A stretch of 63,674 nt of DNA from Athalassotoga sp049965695. Its GTDB lineage: Bacteria > Thermotogota > Thermotogae > Mesoaciditogales > Mesoaciditogaceae. The translations under genes and the position numbers were made by a program. The DNA lies in the NCBI RefSeq assembly GCF_049965695.1, contig NZ_JBMFWB010000010.1, forward strand, positions 1 to 63,674. The letters are read 5' to 3'. Under the pieces are notes generated by a model that was not told where the DNA came from, ran no database searches, and worked only from the letters and a program-made list of their open reading frames with translations. Below are positions 15,785 through 24,145 of the stretch, piece by piece. The first letter of the stretch is position 1. Each line of letters starts with the position of its first letter.

Positions 15785-16864
15785 ATGGATCTTTCTACCG
15801 AAATAGCCGGAATGCATTTCGCAAATCCTCTTTTGCCGGCAGCAGGTCCTTTGACCGGTGATGATAAAAAAATGAAATACATCGCTTCTTTGGGAGTAGG
15901 AGGAATGGTCACCAAGACCATATCGACGGAAGGGGCTAAAGTGCCGAGACCGTGCATCGTTGCCACAAAAGATTACGTCGTCAATGCCGAACTGTGGTCT
16001 GAATATGGTCCTGACAGATGGATAAACGAGTTTTTGCCGGGCATCCAGTCTTTGAAAATGCCGAAGATTGTAAGCATAGGCTATTCGAAATCACAGATCG
16101 AATACCTTGTGCCGCGTTTGAAAGATTTTGGAGATGCTTTCGAAATTTCAACGCATTACACCGGAAAGGATATAGTACCTATAATTGAAATTGCAAAAAC
16201 GGCGATAAAATTGTCTAAAAAGCCCGTTTTCATGAAGGTCAGCCCGCATATGCCTGATCCTGTCGAATTTGCGCAAAGCATGAAAGATGTCGGGGTCGCA
16301 GGCATAGTTGCCGTGAACTCTTTTGGTCCCGTTTATTACGTTGATCCCAAATTCGGTCATCCCACTTTGGGATCTGAAAACAGATACGGATGGATTTCCG
16401 GGCCAATAATAAAGCCAATCGCGCTTTCGATAGTCTTGAGAATAAAGCAAAGTGTGGATATTCCTGTGATAGGGGTGGGTGGAGTAAGAACTTCAGATGA
16501 TCTTGTTGACTTTTTAGAAGTGGGTGCATCGGCCGTCGGAATGCTTTCTTCTGCTTTGATATACGGTAAAGAACAGTACAGAAGAATCGTAAGCGGACTC
16601 GAAGTGGCTTTGAAAAAACGCGGGTATGCATCTGTGAAGGATGCGATCGCGAGCAAGATTGAAAAAAAACCTGCCGAATTTAATGTAAGAAATCCTCAAA
16701 TAGACACTGCAAAGTGCACGCTTTGCAAAATGTGCGAGTATGTTTGCCCATACTTCGCGATAACCGTAACGGATCACGTTGAAGTTGATACAAATGCGTG
16801 CTTCGGATGCGGCCTATGTCAAACGAGATGCCCTGTTGATGCTATAAGTGGCGTGCTTAAGTGA
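15785..16864 (+). CDS. preA: PreA-like FMN reductase with two [4Fe-4S] clusters
   Basis: A 359-residue protein. Residues 1-290 are a dihydroorotate/dihydropyrimidine-dehydrogenase TIM barrel, with ANPLLPAAGPLTG at the start, KVSPHMPDP and the phosphate-binding VIGVGGVRTSDD. Residues 305-359 are a ferredoxin domain with CTLCKMCEYVCP (Cys311/314/317/321) and CFGCGLCQTRCP (Cys339/342/345/349), which would carry two [4Fe-4S] clusters. It is the catalytic half of the NAD-dependent PreAT enzyme; no PreT follows. As the last gene of the operon it probably reduces or oxidises a nucleobase ring, the role of YgfK-like proteins in related clusters. SD GGAGGG precedes the ATG. Confidence 0.85.
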   Translation: MDLSTEIAGMHFANPLLPAAGPLTGDDKKMKYIASLGVGGMVTKTISTEGAKVPRPCIVATKDYVVNAELWSEYGPDRWINEFLPGIQSLKMPKIVSIGYSKSQIEYLVPRLKDFGDAFEISTHYTGKDIVPIIEIAKTAIKLSKKPVFMKVSPHMPDPVEFAQSMKDVGVAGIVAVNSFGPVYYVDPKFGHPTLGSENRYGWISGPIIKPIALSIVLRIKQSVDIPVIGVGGVRTSDDLVDFLEVGASAVGMLSSALIYGKEQYRRIVSGLEVALKKRGYASVKDAIASKIEKKPAEFNVRNPQIDTAKCTLCKMCEYVCPYFAITVTDHVEVDTNACFGCGLCQTRCPVDAISGVLK

Positions 16865-16908
16865 ATTATACTAAACTTCTTTTAAGAGTGAAACACAATT
16901 TTTGAGTT

Positions 16909-17078
16909 TGGCGGAGGGCAGGATGCCCTCGATCAGTGAACAGTTTTTCTGATTACGGATCACGCGTTACGCGTCACAAATTTCTCTAATCTCTGAGCCC
17001 TAATCTCTGCTTTTTCTACGTGCCATTCGGGCACCTGCCGGAGCGATGATTCGAAATCTGAATTTTATTTAGTGTATT
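16909..17078 (+). repeat. promoter-adjacent palindromic repeat, copy B (with replaced loop)
   Basis: The left arm (GGGCAGGATGCCCTCGAT) and right part (CACCTGCCGGAGCGATGATTCG and tail) match copy A, but about 105 bases between them are unrelated, containing a twice-repeated ACGCGT and a small hairpin (GTGCC/GGCAC). The right tail is about 70 bases upstream of alaS, where two TATAAT boxes (17092 and 17102) are possible -10 elements. Confidence 0.65.
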
Positions 17079-17146
17079 ATCTGACGTATGTTATAATTTG
17101 GTATAATTTGATGAAGCGGAAAATTTCATAGAAGGGAGCATTAATC

Positions 17147-19732
17147 TTGAAAAATTTATCTGCCGAGCAGATAAGAAGTGAATTTCTTGAATTTTTCAAA
17201 TCAAAAGGTCACGAAATCCTTCCAAGTATTTCTCTTATACCTGATGATCCACAATTGCTTTTCACCGTTGCCGGGATGGTGCCTTTTAAAAAGATTTTCT
17301 GGGGTCTTGAGGATCCAAAATATTCAAGAGTTGCAACCGTTCAAAAGTGTATAAGAACGAATGACATAGAGAATGTCGGAAGAACTCCGAGGCATCACAC
17401 ATTCTTTGAGATGCTTGGAAATTTTTCTTTTGGCGATTATTTCAAAAAAGAGGCGATAGAGTATGCCTGGGAATTTTTAACCACCAGACTTGAAATTCCC
17501 GAGGATAGGCTTTGGGTATCGATATACAAAGATGATGATGAAGCCTTTGATATATGGACAAAAATCATAGGTCTGGATCCAAAAAAGATAGTCAGAATGG
17601 GAAGAGAGGATAATTTCTGGGGACCGGTTGGGCCAAGTGGACCATGTGGACCTGATTCGGAGATATTTTACGATCTCAGAATTCCGGTCAAAGAGTGTCC
17701 CGATCTGGATAAATGCACGCCGGAATGCAACTGCAACAGGTTTTTAGAAATATGGAATCTTGTTTTTACAGGCCTTTATCAGGATGAAAATGGAAATCTC
17801 GGAGAATTGAAAAGGAAGAACATAGATACAGGCATGGGCCTTGAAAGAGTTGCTTCCGTTTTGCAGGGAGTCAGAAGCAATTTTGAAACGGATCTTTTCA
17901 TGCCTTTGATCCACAAATCCGAGGAAGAATTTTCTGTGAAATACGGCAGAGATGATGGCACAGACATATCGATGAGAATAATAGCGGATCACGCAAGGTC
18001 TGCGACTTTTTTGATAGCCGACGGTGTCTCTCCTTCAAACACGGAACGTGGATATGTACTCAGGCGCTTGATAAGAAGGGCTGTAAGGTACGGAAAATCC
18101 ATAGGCGCTCACGATACTTTTCTTTACAGATATGTACCCGTTGTGGAGAGTGTAATGGGCAAGAGATATCCCGAAATAGGGATGAGAAAAGATTTTATCA
18201 TGGAAACCATAAAATTCGAAGAGGAAAGATTTTTGAAAACTCTTGATCAAGGTCTTGCACTTGTTGAGAAGATACTTTCTAATTCTTCAAAGATATCAGG
18301 CGAGGATGCGTTCAAACTTTATGACACTTACGGTATGCCACTGGATATCCTGCTCGATATGGCAGATGAAAGAAAGGCCATCGTCGATGTCGATGGCTTT
18401 AACAAACTTATGGAAGAGCAAAAAAGAAGATCGAGAGAGAATCTTGGCCTTCAGTCTTTTGTGGATAGCATTTATGAATCTCTTTCGAATGTTAAAACGG
18501 AATTCGCTGGATATGAAAATCTTAAATCTTTTTCAAAGGTCATCGCCATGATTTCAAACGGAGAAGAGGTAGGCAGTGTAACGGCGGGAAACGAAGCCGA
18601 GGTTATCTTCGACAAAACTCCTTTTTACGCCGAAATGGGAGGACAGGTTGGAGATTCCGGCAGATGTGAATTTAAAGATGGAAGTGCGACTGTCATAGAT
18701 ACTTACAAAAGAGGCACACTCCATTTGCATAAGGTAAAGGTTGATAGAGGGACTTTGCGGGTCGGAATGGAAGTTAATCTGATTGTTGATTTCGACAAAA
18801 GAATGTTTATAGCGAGAAATCACACGGCCACACATCTGCTTCAGGCAGCACTTCAAAAAGTGCTCGGAGATCATGCGAGACAGGCAGGATCCTACGTTGG
18901 TCCCGATAGGCTAAGGTTCGATTTTACCCACAATGCTTCCCTTACAGATGAAGAAATCGGTAAGATAACGACGCTCGTCAATTCTGAAATTTTGAAAGCG
19001 ACGCCCGTTCAAGTCAAGATAATGTCTCTTGATGAGGCCAAAAAAATGGGTGCAATGGCACTCTTTGGAGAAAAATACGGGGATGAGGTCAGAGTCGTGA
19101 TGGTCGATGACTTCAGCAAAGAATTGTGTGGCGGCACGCACGTTTCAAATGTCGGTCAGATAGGCGGATTTTTCATCTTAAGCGAAAGGGCGATATCTTC
19201 CGGAATCAGAAGAATAGAGGCCATAACCGGATTGAACACAATCGAATTGCTGTCCGGCTACAAATCTACACTTTCAGAGATTTCAAAAAGTCTTCAGTGT
19301 ACTCAGGATGAAGTGGATCAGAAGGTAAAGATCGTCATCGAGGAGAATCAAGCGCTGAGATCGGAAAATAAAAATCTCAGAAAAAAAATCATTTTCGAAG
19401 AATTAAAAAAGGAAATAGCGCATGCCACTTCTGACAACAAAAAATTTCTTGTTTTCCAAACTCGCGATCTCGATCCTGCGGATTTGAGAGACATTGCGGA
19501 TGATGCCGTTAAAACATTTGCGACCGGTCCCGTGATTTTACTTCAAGAAAACGGTGAAAAAGTCACGATGATAGTCAAATCGACGAATGGAAAGGCAAAT
19601 GATGTGGCATCGATCGTTTCAAAAACATTCGGCGGAAAAGGTGGAGGACGTTCTGATATGGCACAGGGTGGATGGAACGGAAAGATCGAAATTGAAAAAA
19701 TCAAATCGATTCTCTCGGAGGTACTGAAATGA
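17147..19732 (+). CDS. alaS: alanyl-tRNA synthetase
   Basis: An 861-residue class II synthetase of normal length. The catalytic domain shows GNFSFGDYF (motif 2 region) and GMGLERV (motif 3). The editing domain has the zinc site HTATHLL (His559, His563) with CGGTHV (Cys661, His665), which removes mischarged Ser and Gly. A coiled coil (about 720-770) leads to the C-terminal DHHA1 domain with GGKGGGRSDMAQGG. The start is TTG, with GAAGGGA nine bases upstream. It overlaps the next gene by four bases. Confidence 0.98.
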   Translation: MKNLSAEQIRSEFLEFFKSKGHEILPSISLIPDDPQLLFTVAGMVPFKKIFWGLEDPKYSRVATVQKCIRTNDIENVGRTPRHHTFFEMLGNFSFGDYFKKEAIEYAWEFLTTRLEIPEDRLWVSIYKDDDEAFDIWTKIIGLDPKKIVRMGREDNFWGPVGPSGPCGPDSEIFYDLRIPVKECPDLDKCTPECNCNRFLEIWNLVFTGLYQDENGNLGELKRKNIDTGMGLERVASVLQGVRSNFETDLFMPLIHKSEEEFSVKYGRDDGTDISMRIIADHARSATFLIADGVSPSNTERGYVLRRLIRRAVRYGKSIGAHDTFLYRYVPVVESVMGKRYPEIGMRKDFIMETIKFEEERFLKTLDQGLALVEKILSNSSKISGEDAFKLYDTYGMPLDILLDMADERKAIVDVDGFNKLMEEQKRRSRENLGLQSFVDSIYESLSNVKTEFAGYENLKSFSKVIAMISNGEEVGSVTAGNEAEVIFDKTPFYAEMGGQVGDSGRCEFKDGSATVIDTYKRGTLHLHKVKVDRGTLRVGMEVNLIVDFDKRMFIARNHTATHLLQAALQKVLGDHARQAGSYVGPDRLRFDFTHNASLTDEEIGKITTLVNSEILKATPVQVKIMSLDEAKKMGAMALFGEKYGDEVRVVMVDDFSKELCGGTHVSNVGQIGGFFILSERAISSGIRRIEAITGLNTIELLSGYKSTLSEISKSLQCTQDEVDQKVKIVIEENQALRSENKNLRKKIIFEELKKEIAHATSDNKKFLVFQTRDLDPADLRDIADDAVKTFATGPVILLQENGEKVTMIVKSTNGKANDVASIVSKTFGGKGGGRSDMAQGGWNGKIEIEKIKSILSEVLK

Positions 19733-20346
19733 AAGCCTTCCTTTTTGATCTTGATGGTACTTTGCTGTTATCCGATGAAGAAATTTTTTACAACAGGTAT
19801 TTCGAACTCGTCGGTCAGGAATTCAAGGATGTGGTTAATCCAAAAGAACTCATAGATGCGATACAGGAAATCATAGAGAATATGATCTTTGACGGCGGGG
19901 ACGAAAACAATTATCAGAGGTTCATGGGAAAGATATCTCAAAAATTTGGCAAAAAGGCCCTGGAATTCGAGAAAAGGTTTGACGCTTTCTATTCCAACAA
20001 TTTTAAGTTGCTTAAACCACTTACAAAGCCAAACGATCGCCTGATAAATCACATGCGCAACTTATCCGAAGTGAAAGTGCTCGCGACAAATCCGATCTTT
20101 CCGGAAATAGCAATAAAAGAGAGGATGAAATGGGCTGGCCTTGACGATGACGACTTTGCGCTTGTGACTTTTATGGAAAATTCTCATTATCTAAAGCCTA
20201 ACCCGAAATATTTTTTAGAGATATGTGAAAAGATAAAGGCTGATCCTCAAAATTGCACCATGATGGGAAACGATCCGAAACTCGATGGTGCGTGCGAGAA
20301 AGTTGGGATTAAGTTTGTTTTAGTCGGAGAAGACGGGAATTTTTGA
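19729..20346 (+). CDS. HAD-superfamily hydrolase
   Basis: A 205-residue HAD phosphatase. Motif I is FDLDGT (Asp7 nucleophile, Asp9 acid/base), motif II is ATNP after a helical cap inserted between motifs (C1 type), motif III is the Lys in KPNPKYF, and motif IV is GNDPKLDG. The substrate is likely a small phosphorylated metabolite, but the family is too broad to say. It is coupled to alaS by an ATGA overlap, and its stop abuts the converging channel gene's stop with no gap. Confidence 0.85.
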   Translation: MKAFLFDLDGTLLLSDEEIFYNRYFELVGQEFKDVVNPKELIDAIQEIIENMIFDGGDENNYQRFMGKISQKFGKKALEFEKRFDAFYSNNFKLLKPLTKPNDRLINHMRNLSEVKVLATNPIFPEIAIKERMKWAGLDDDDFALVTFMENSHYLKPNPKYFLEICEKIKADPQNCTMMGNDPKLDGACEKVGIKFVLVGEDGNF

Positions 20347-21384
20347 TCATTTCTCTGCCATTTCTCTTAATTTTTTTGATTGACTTTCGTCACTCTCTAT
20401 TACAATCAGTACATCTCCGGCATTTATAACGGTTGAAGGGTCCGGATTGAATTTGAAATCTGTACCGTTTTGCATTGCCACAATGAGGAGTCCCGTTTCT
20501 TTTCTTATATTTGCATCGCTCAAAGTTTTGCCAACAAGATGGCTTCTTACGTTGACAAGTATTTCTTCCATCTTAAGATGTACGTTGTTCGATTGATGGA
20601 TTATATCCATGAAAGATTGAAGCGCCGGATTTAGCACAAGAGAAGCCATTCTCGATCCGACTATCTCCGTCGCCGAAAGCACGTTGTCCACTCCTGCGTA
20701 TCTTAACCTTTTTATGGCCGTTACGTTGTCGGCCTCGCTTATTATTTTGAGACCTTTATTCATGTTCCTTGCCATCAAAGAAACGTAAACGTTCAAAGAA
20801 TCGTCTGATAACGTTACAACCAGCGTGCTTGCCTTGTTTATGCCTGCTTTGGTGAGCGTTTGCTCATCCATGGTATCTCCCACGACGTACAAAAAATCGC
20901 TCTCTTTCATGATATCTTTTATGCTCTCTTTCACTTCATCCACTCTTGTCGGCGTAGGTGTGGCAAAAACAAAAGGATGGTTTCTTACGGCAAGTTGTCT
21001 TATGACATACTTTCCTATTTCGCTTCCGCCCATTACTATGCAGTGACCTTCCATTTTGTCTATCATCTTCATCATCCTTCTTAATCTCATGTATTTTCTC
21101 AGATCGCCATCTAAAAAAAAGGAGGTAACAACTCCTATTGCGTAGAGGTATGTTGATATCCCTATGACGATCAAAATCGTTGTAAAAAGATAACCGTTGT
21201 AATCCAAAGGTTTTGGAAGACCGTAACCAACGGTCGATAAAGTCATCGCCGTCATGAAAAGCGCATCGACGATGTCCCATTTTTCTATTATCATGTAACC
21301 GAAAACGCCAAAGACAAAAACTGCTGCGACAAGCGAAAATGCTATTACAACGTGTCTCGTCCTTTTTTTCAGATCTTCTTCCAT
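20347..21384 (-). CDS. two-TM potassium channel with RCK (TrkA-N/TrkA-C) domain
   Basis: A 345-residue MthK-like channel. TM1 covers about residues 12-33, the pore loop carries the TVGYG potassium filter (51-55), and TM2 covers about 64-90. A cytoplasmic RCK domain starts at HCIVMGGSEIGKYV (GGSEIG rather than the classical GxGxxG, so nucleotide binding is uncertain) and is followed by a TrkA-C domain (about 265-340). The RCK ring would gate the pore by binding Ca2+ or nucleotides. It lies five bases downstream of the CDF exporter gene on the same strand, so the two are probably one transcript. Confidence 0.92.
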   Translation of the reverse strand: MEEDLKKRTRHVVIAFSLVAAVFVFGVFGYMIIEKWDIVDALFMTAMTLSTVGYGLPKPLDYNGYLFTTILIVIGISTYLYAIGVVTSFFLDGDLRKYMRLRRMMKMIDKMEGHCIVMGGSEIGKYVIRQLAVRNHPFVFATPTPTRVDEVKESIKDIMKESDFLYVVGDTMDEQTLTKAGINKASTLVVTLSDDSLNVYVSLMARNMNKGLKIISEADNVTAIKRLRYAGVDNVLSATEIVGSRMASLVLNPALQSFMDIIHQSNNVHLKMEEILVNVRSHLVGKTLSDANIRKETGLLIVAMQNGTDFKFNPDPSTVINAGDVLIVIESDESQSKKLREMAEK

Positions 21385-21389
21385 TCACA

Positions 21390-22283
21390 TCACTCTTTTA
21401 TATCCGGCCATTCGTCTTCTCCGCCACCAATCGGCTCTGCGTGAATCGTAACTTCTTTTACGTCCGGCAAATTCTTTTTTATTTCGTCTTCAATAGAGGT
21501 CATTATGCTGTGAACATGTTGAAGACGCATTTTTCCGGGAATTTCAACATGCATATCCACTATGTAGTAAGATCCAAGTTTTCTGACTCTGATAAGATGA
21601 GGGTTGAAGACGTATTCCTGTTTTTTGACGATCTTTTCTATTACCGCCGTCATTTTTGGATCTTGCTTTTCCATCAACTCCGGAATGCCCGCTTTTATGA
21701 CGTCTATCCCCATCCATACGATCAAAACTGCCACGGCTATCGACGCAATGGGATCGAAGATCGTCATTCCGGTTAGCAGCACAAGTACACCGCCTGCAAG
21801 AACGGCGACTGATGCAAAAACGTCGCTCATGTAATCTTTTGCATCCGCGATGACGGCTTGATTTGAAAATTTTTTACCTGTCCTGAACATGTAATACGAA
21901 AGAAAAAATTTTCCAACGATGCTGACCGAGGCTCCGACGATCATTATCAGGGCTATGACATCGTGATGGCCGAAATCCATGAAAGATTCCTGGGCTATCA
22001 AAAAGCCTGCGAAGATAACTGAAATGCCCACTATGTTTGCGACTATCGTCTCGGCTCTGCCATGGCCGTAAGGGTGTTCCGTGTCTGGCGGACGGCCTGC
22101 AACCCTTATACCCTGATAAACAAGAATCGATTTTGCCACATCCATAGTTGTATCCACTCCATCACTTATCAAGGCAATGGATCCGCTTATAATTCCAAGG
22201 AGTATTTTAAAAACCGCAAGGATGGCGTTGCCGTAAATTCCAATTTTAACTGCCTTTAAACTTTTTTGTGTTCTTTCTTCCAT
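21390..22283 (-). CDS. cation diffusion facilitator (CDF) metal exporter
   Basis: A 297-residue CDF protein with six predicted membrane helices (about 13-205) and a C-terminal ferredoxin-like cytoplasmic domain. Metal-site residues are visible in SDGVDTTMDV (TM2) and KDYMSDVFAS (TM5); the TM3 entry carries the typical HPYGHGRAE. I chose the ATG preceded by GAGGG over a longer in-frame extension of 29 residues that reaches into the divergent gene's leader. It would export Zn2+, Fe2+ or Mn2+ by proton exchange. It is the first gene of a minus-strand pair with the potassium channel. Confidence 0.9.
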   Translation of the reverse strand: MEERTQKSLKAVKIGIYGNAILAVFKILLGIISGSIALISDGVDTTMDVAKSILVYQGIRVAGRPPDTEHPYGHGRAETIVANIVGISVIFAGFLIAQESFMDFGHHDVIALIMIVGASVSIVGKFFLSYYMFRTGKKFSNQAVIADAKDYMSDVFASVAVLAGGVLVLLTGMTIFDPIASIAVAVLIVWMGIDVIKAGIPELMEKQDPKMTAVIEKIVKKQEYVFNPHLIRVRKLGSYYIVDMHVEIPGKMRLQHVHSIMTSIEDEIKKNLPDVKEVTIHAEPIGGGEDEWPDIKE

Positions 22284-22360
22284 GAAGTTTTTTCCCTCAT
22301 GTTCTCCTTTTTGTGTTAAAATCTTTATGACTCTAAGTATTTTACCATAGGAGGGCTTAA

Positions 22361-23074
22361 ATGGATACAACAGTCAAGTTTGATAACGTTAAGAAGGTCT
22401 ATTCCGGAGATGTAAAGGCTTTAAATGGGATATCTTTTGAAGTTTCGACGGGAAGTATCTTCGCGATTCTCGGTCCAAATGGCGCCGGTAAAACCACAAC
22501 TTTGAAGATAATAATGGGTTTGATAAGGCAAACGGATGGAACCGTGAGTGTGATGGGTAAGGTGCCTTTTCCGGATGGAAACAAAGAAATTTCTTTTGTT
22601 CCGGAAGAGAAAAATCTTTACGATGGGATGAAAGTGTCAAAAATGAAGGATTATTTTTCGGCATTTGCGCCTAATTTTTCTGAAGAAAAATTTGATCAAA
22701 TTCGCAAAAGATTGGATTTGACTTATCAGAGAAAGGTAAAAGCCCTTTCGCAGGGAAATAAGACCAAACTTTACCTTGCACTTGCCCTTTCGCAGGATGT
22801 CAAACTTTACCTGCTTGACGAGCCGACGTTAGGGCTCGATCCTGTGGTAAGAGCCGAAGTGCTTGAACTTGTTAATGACATCGCAAAAGAAGGTAAGACG
22901 ATAATTTATTCTTCGCAAATACTCTCAGAAGTTGAGGAGGTTTGCGATCATCTTTTGATCCTTAAAAACGGGACGATTCTTTACACGGGTACGATGGCAG
23001 ATTTTAAAGGGGCCAACGGAGAAAATCTTTCGAAGGCTTTTCTTGACCTCGTAAGAAAGGGTGAGATCAAATGA
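22361..23074 (+). CDS. ABC-2 type exporter ATP-binding protein
   Basis: A 237-residue ATPase with Walker A GPNGAGKTT, a Q-loop near VPEEKN, the signature as LSQGNK (in place of LSGGQ), Walker B LYLLDEPTLGLD and a switch His replaced within IIYSSQ. The group resembles the CcmA/YhcG exporters that drive ABC-2 permeases. SD AGGAGGG precedes the ATG. It overlaps its permease by four bases and is divergent from the CDF gene with a 77-base gap. Confidence 0.92.
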   Translation: MDTTVKFDNVKKVYSGDVKALNGISFEVSTGSIFAILGPNGAGKTTTLKIIMGLIRQTDGTVSVMGKVPFPDGNKEISFVPEEKNLYDGMKVSKMKDYFSAFAPNFSEEKFDQIRKRLDLTYQRKVKALSQGNKTKLYLALALSQDVKLYLLDEPTLGLDPVVRAEVLELVNDIAKEGKTIIYSSQILSEVEEVCDHLLILKNGTILYTGTMADFKGANGENLSKAFLDLVRKGEIK

Positions 23075-23829
23075 CATTTGTTGAATTCAAATTAAACTTG
23101 ACGAGGGCAATAGTGCTTATTGCCATCTTAATCGCGCTTTCCCTTGTTCCCGTCTTAAGTCATAACTTGGTGACAGGTATCTTTGGTTCTCCTGAAGTTC
23201 AGCAGAATTTAAAAAATAATCCTGTTGGTCAGCAGGGTCTTAACGCCATCTTATCCAATTACAACTTTTACTCGTATGCGGAATGGTACGGGGGGAATTA
23301 CAATTTTCTTTCGATAATCGTCGCCATAGTGATGAGTTTCTCTCTCTTTTCAAAAGATAAAGAGCACAAAACATTTTACATCATGGCCGGAAGAATGACA
23401 AGATGGGAAATATTTTCATCTAAAGTTTTCGCGGGTTACATATGGACAGCGGCGATTGTGATTATAGGCGGACTCTTCTATTATCTTCTTTCATTGACAA
23501 TGGGATATACCCTTTCGGGTACCATGGTTGCTATATGGACAGCAAGAGCGGTTGCCGGCGCTGTGCTTTTTTACCAGATAGGTGCATATACGTCGATGCT
23601 TTTTTCAAGTCAGGCAAGACCTATACTGCTTGACATAGTAATATTTGCAGGATTGCTGACGGCGGGCGCTTTCGAACAAACTAAATTTCTTGACTTTTTT
23701 CAGTACATGGGCGGACAAGACGTACTTACCAAACAATCTTTCGGTGTGCTTACCTTTTCAATTTTACTTGTCATCGCCGCCGGCCTCTTCATACTTCAAT
23801 ACTTTCATTTTAGAAGTTCGGATCTTTAA
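23071..23829 (+). CDS. ABC-2 type exporter permease
   Basis: A 252-residue membrane protein with about six hydrophobic segments: near residues 9-30, a large external loop (30-80), then 80-98, 122-145, 155-178, 185-205 and 225-245. It has the ABC-2 feature FSKDKEHKTFYIMAGRMTRWE between TM2 and TM3. The substrate is unknown; the single fused-size permease suggests a homodimer. It is coupled to the ATPase gene by an ATGA overlap. A hairpin (GTGCTG/CAGCAC at 23835-23852) lies just after its stop without a T tract. Confidence 0.85.
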   Translation: MTFVEFKLNLTRAIVLIAILIALSLVPVLSHNLVTGIFGSPEVQQNLKNNPVGQQGLNAILSNYNFYSYAEWYGGNYNFLSIIVAIVMSFSLFSKDKEHKTFYIMAGRMTRWEIFSSKVFAGYIWTAAIVIIGGLFYYLLSLTMGYTLSGTMVAIWTARAVAGAVLFYQIGAYTSMLFSSQARPILLDIVIFAGLLTAGAFEQTKFLDFFQYMGGQDVLTKQSFGVLTFSILLVIAAGLFILQYFHFRSSDL

Positions 23830-23861
23830 AGACAGTGCTGGAGGCTCAGCACGAAAAGGCT

Positions 23862-23892
23862 CGTGGCACGTAGCCGGTAGCGTGTAGAAAAA
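23862..23892. repeat. 31-bp dispersed repeat, copy 1
   Basis: The CGTGGCACGTAGCCGGTAG unit followed by CGTGTAGAAAAA recurs with a few substitutions at 27974-28004. Both copies lie in intergenic DNA between transcription units. Confidence 0.7.
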
Positions 23893-23898
23893 ACACTC

Positions 23899-23957
23899 AT
23901 CCTGCCCTATGTCAAGTCGAATAAACATTCGATTTTTAAACTTGAGTTGGCATATTA
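23899..23957 (+). repeat. promoter-adjacent palindromic repeat, copy F (right half only)
   Basis: CCTGCC, a divergent middle, then ATTCGATTTTTAAACTTGAG and GGCATATT match the right tail of copies A, D and E. The left half is missing. It faces the reversed copy C. Confidence 0.5.
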
Positions 23958-23973
23958 TGTTATAATGCTTTTA

Positions 23974-24112
23974 GATATATGCCAAACGAAATTCAAATTT
24001 CGAATGACCGCTCCGGCAGGTGCCCCACTCGATGTCTGGTCCTCGCAGGCTGCGGAGGCCATCGAGAGGGCATCCTGCCCTGCGCTCCCAGTAAATAAGA
24101 ATTCGGCTTTTA
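23974..24112 (-). repeat. promoter-adjacent palindromic repeat, copy C (reversed)
   Basis: Reverse-strand match to copy A over about 135 bases, with both outer (GGCAGG/CCTGCC) and inner (CTCGATG/CATCGAG) arms intact and the middle GCAGCCTGC, which itself pairs as GCAG-C-CTGC. Confidence 0.8.
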
Positions 24113-24145
24113 AAGTGAATTCATTATAAATTAAGGAGAGAGACG

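Larger units (their letters stand above)
23830..24145. other. 316-base intergenic stretch made of repeats
   Basis: No gene is seen. From left to right: a hairpin at 23835-23852, a 31-bp repeat unit at 23862-23892, a forward right-half of the palindromic repeat (23899-23957), then a complete reversed copy (23974-24112). A TTGAGT and a TATAAT (23959-23964) lie between the facing copies. The next gene has SD AAGGAGAG. Confidence 0.7.

Noticed and set aside
16865..17146. Small RNA gene in the alaS upstream gap
   Set aside because: The hairpins there belong to the dispersed repeat and no clean promoter-terminator pair encloses them. A T-box was also looked for upstream of alaS, but the T-box core sequence and an alanine specifier stem could not be seen.
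23830..24145. Insertion sequence between the ABC exporter and SDR genes
   Set aside because: No transposase frame; the sequence is made of facing copies of the palindromic repeat.
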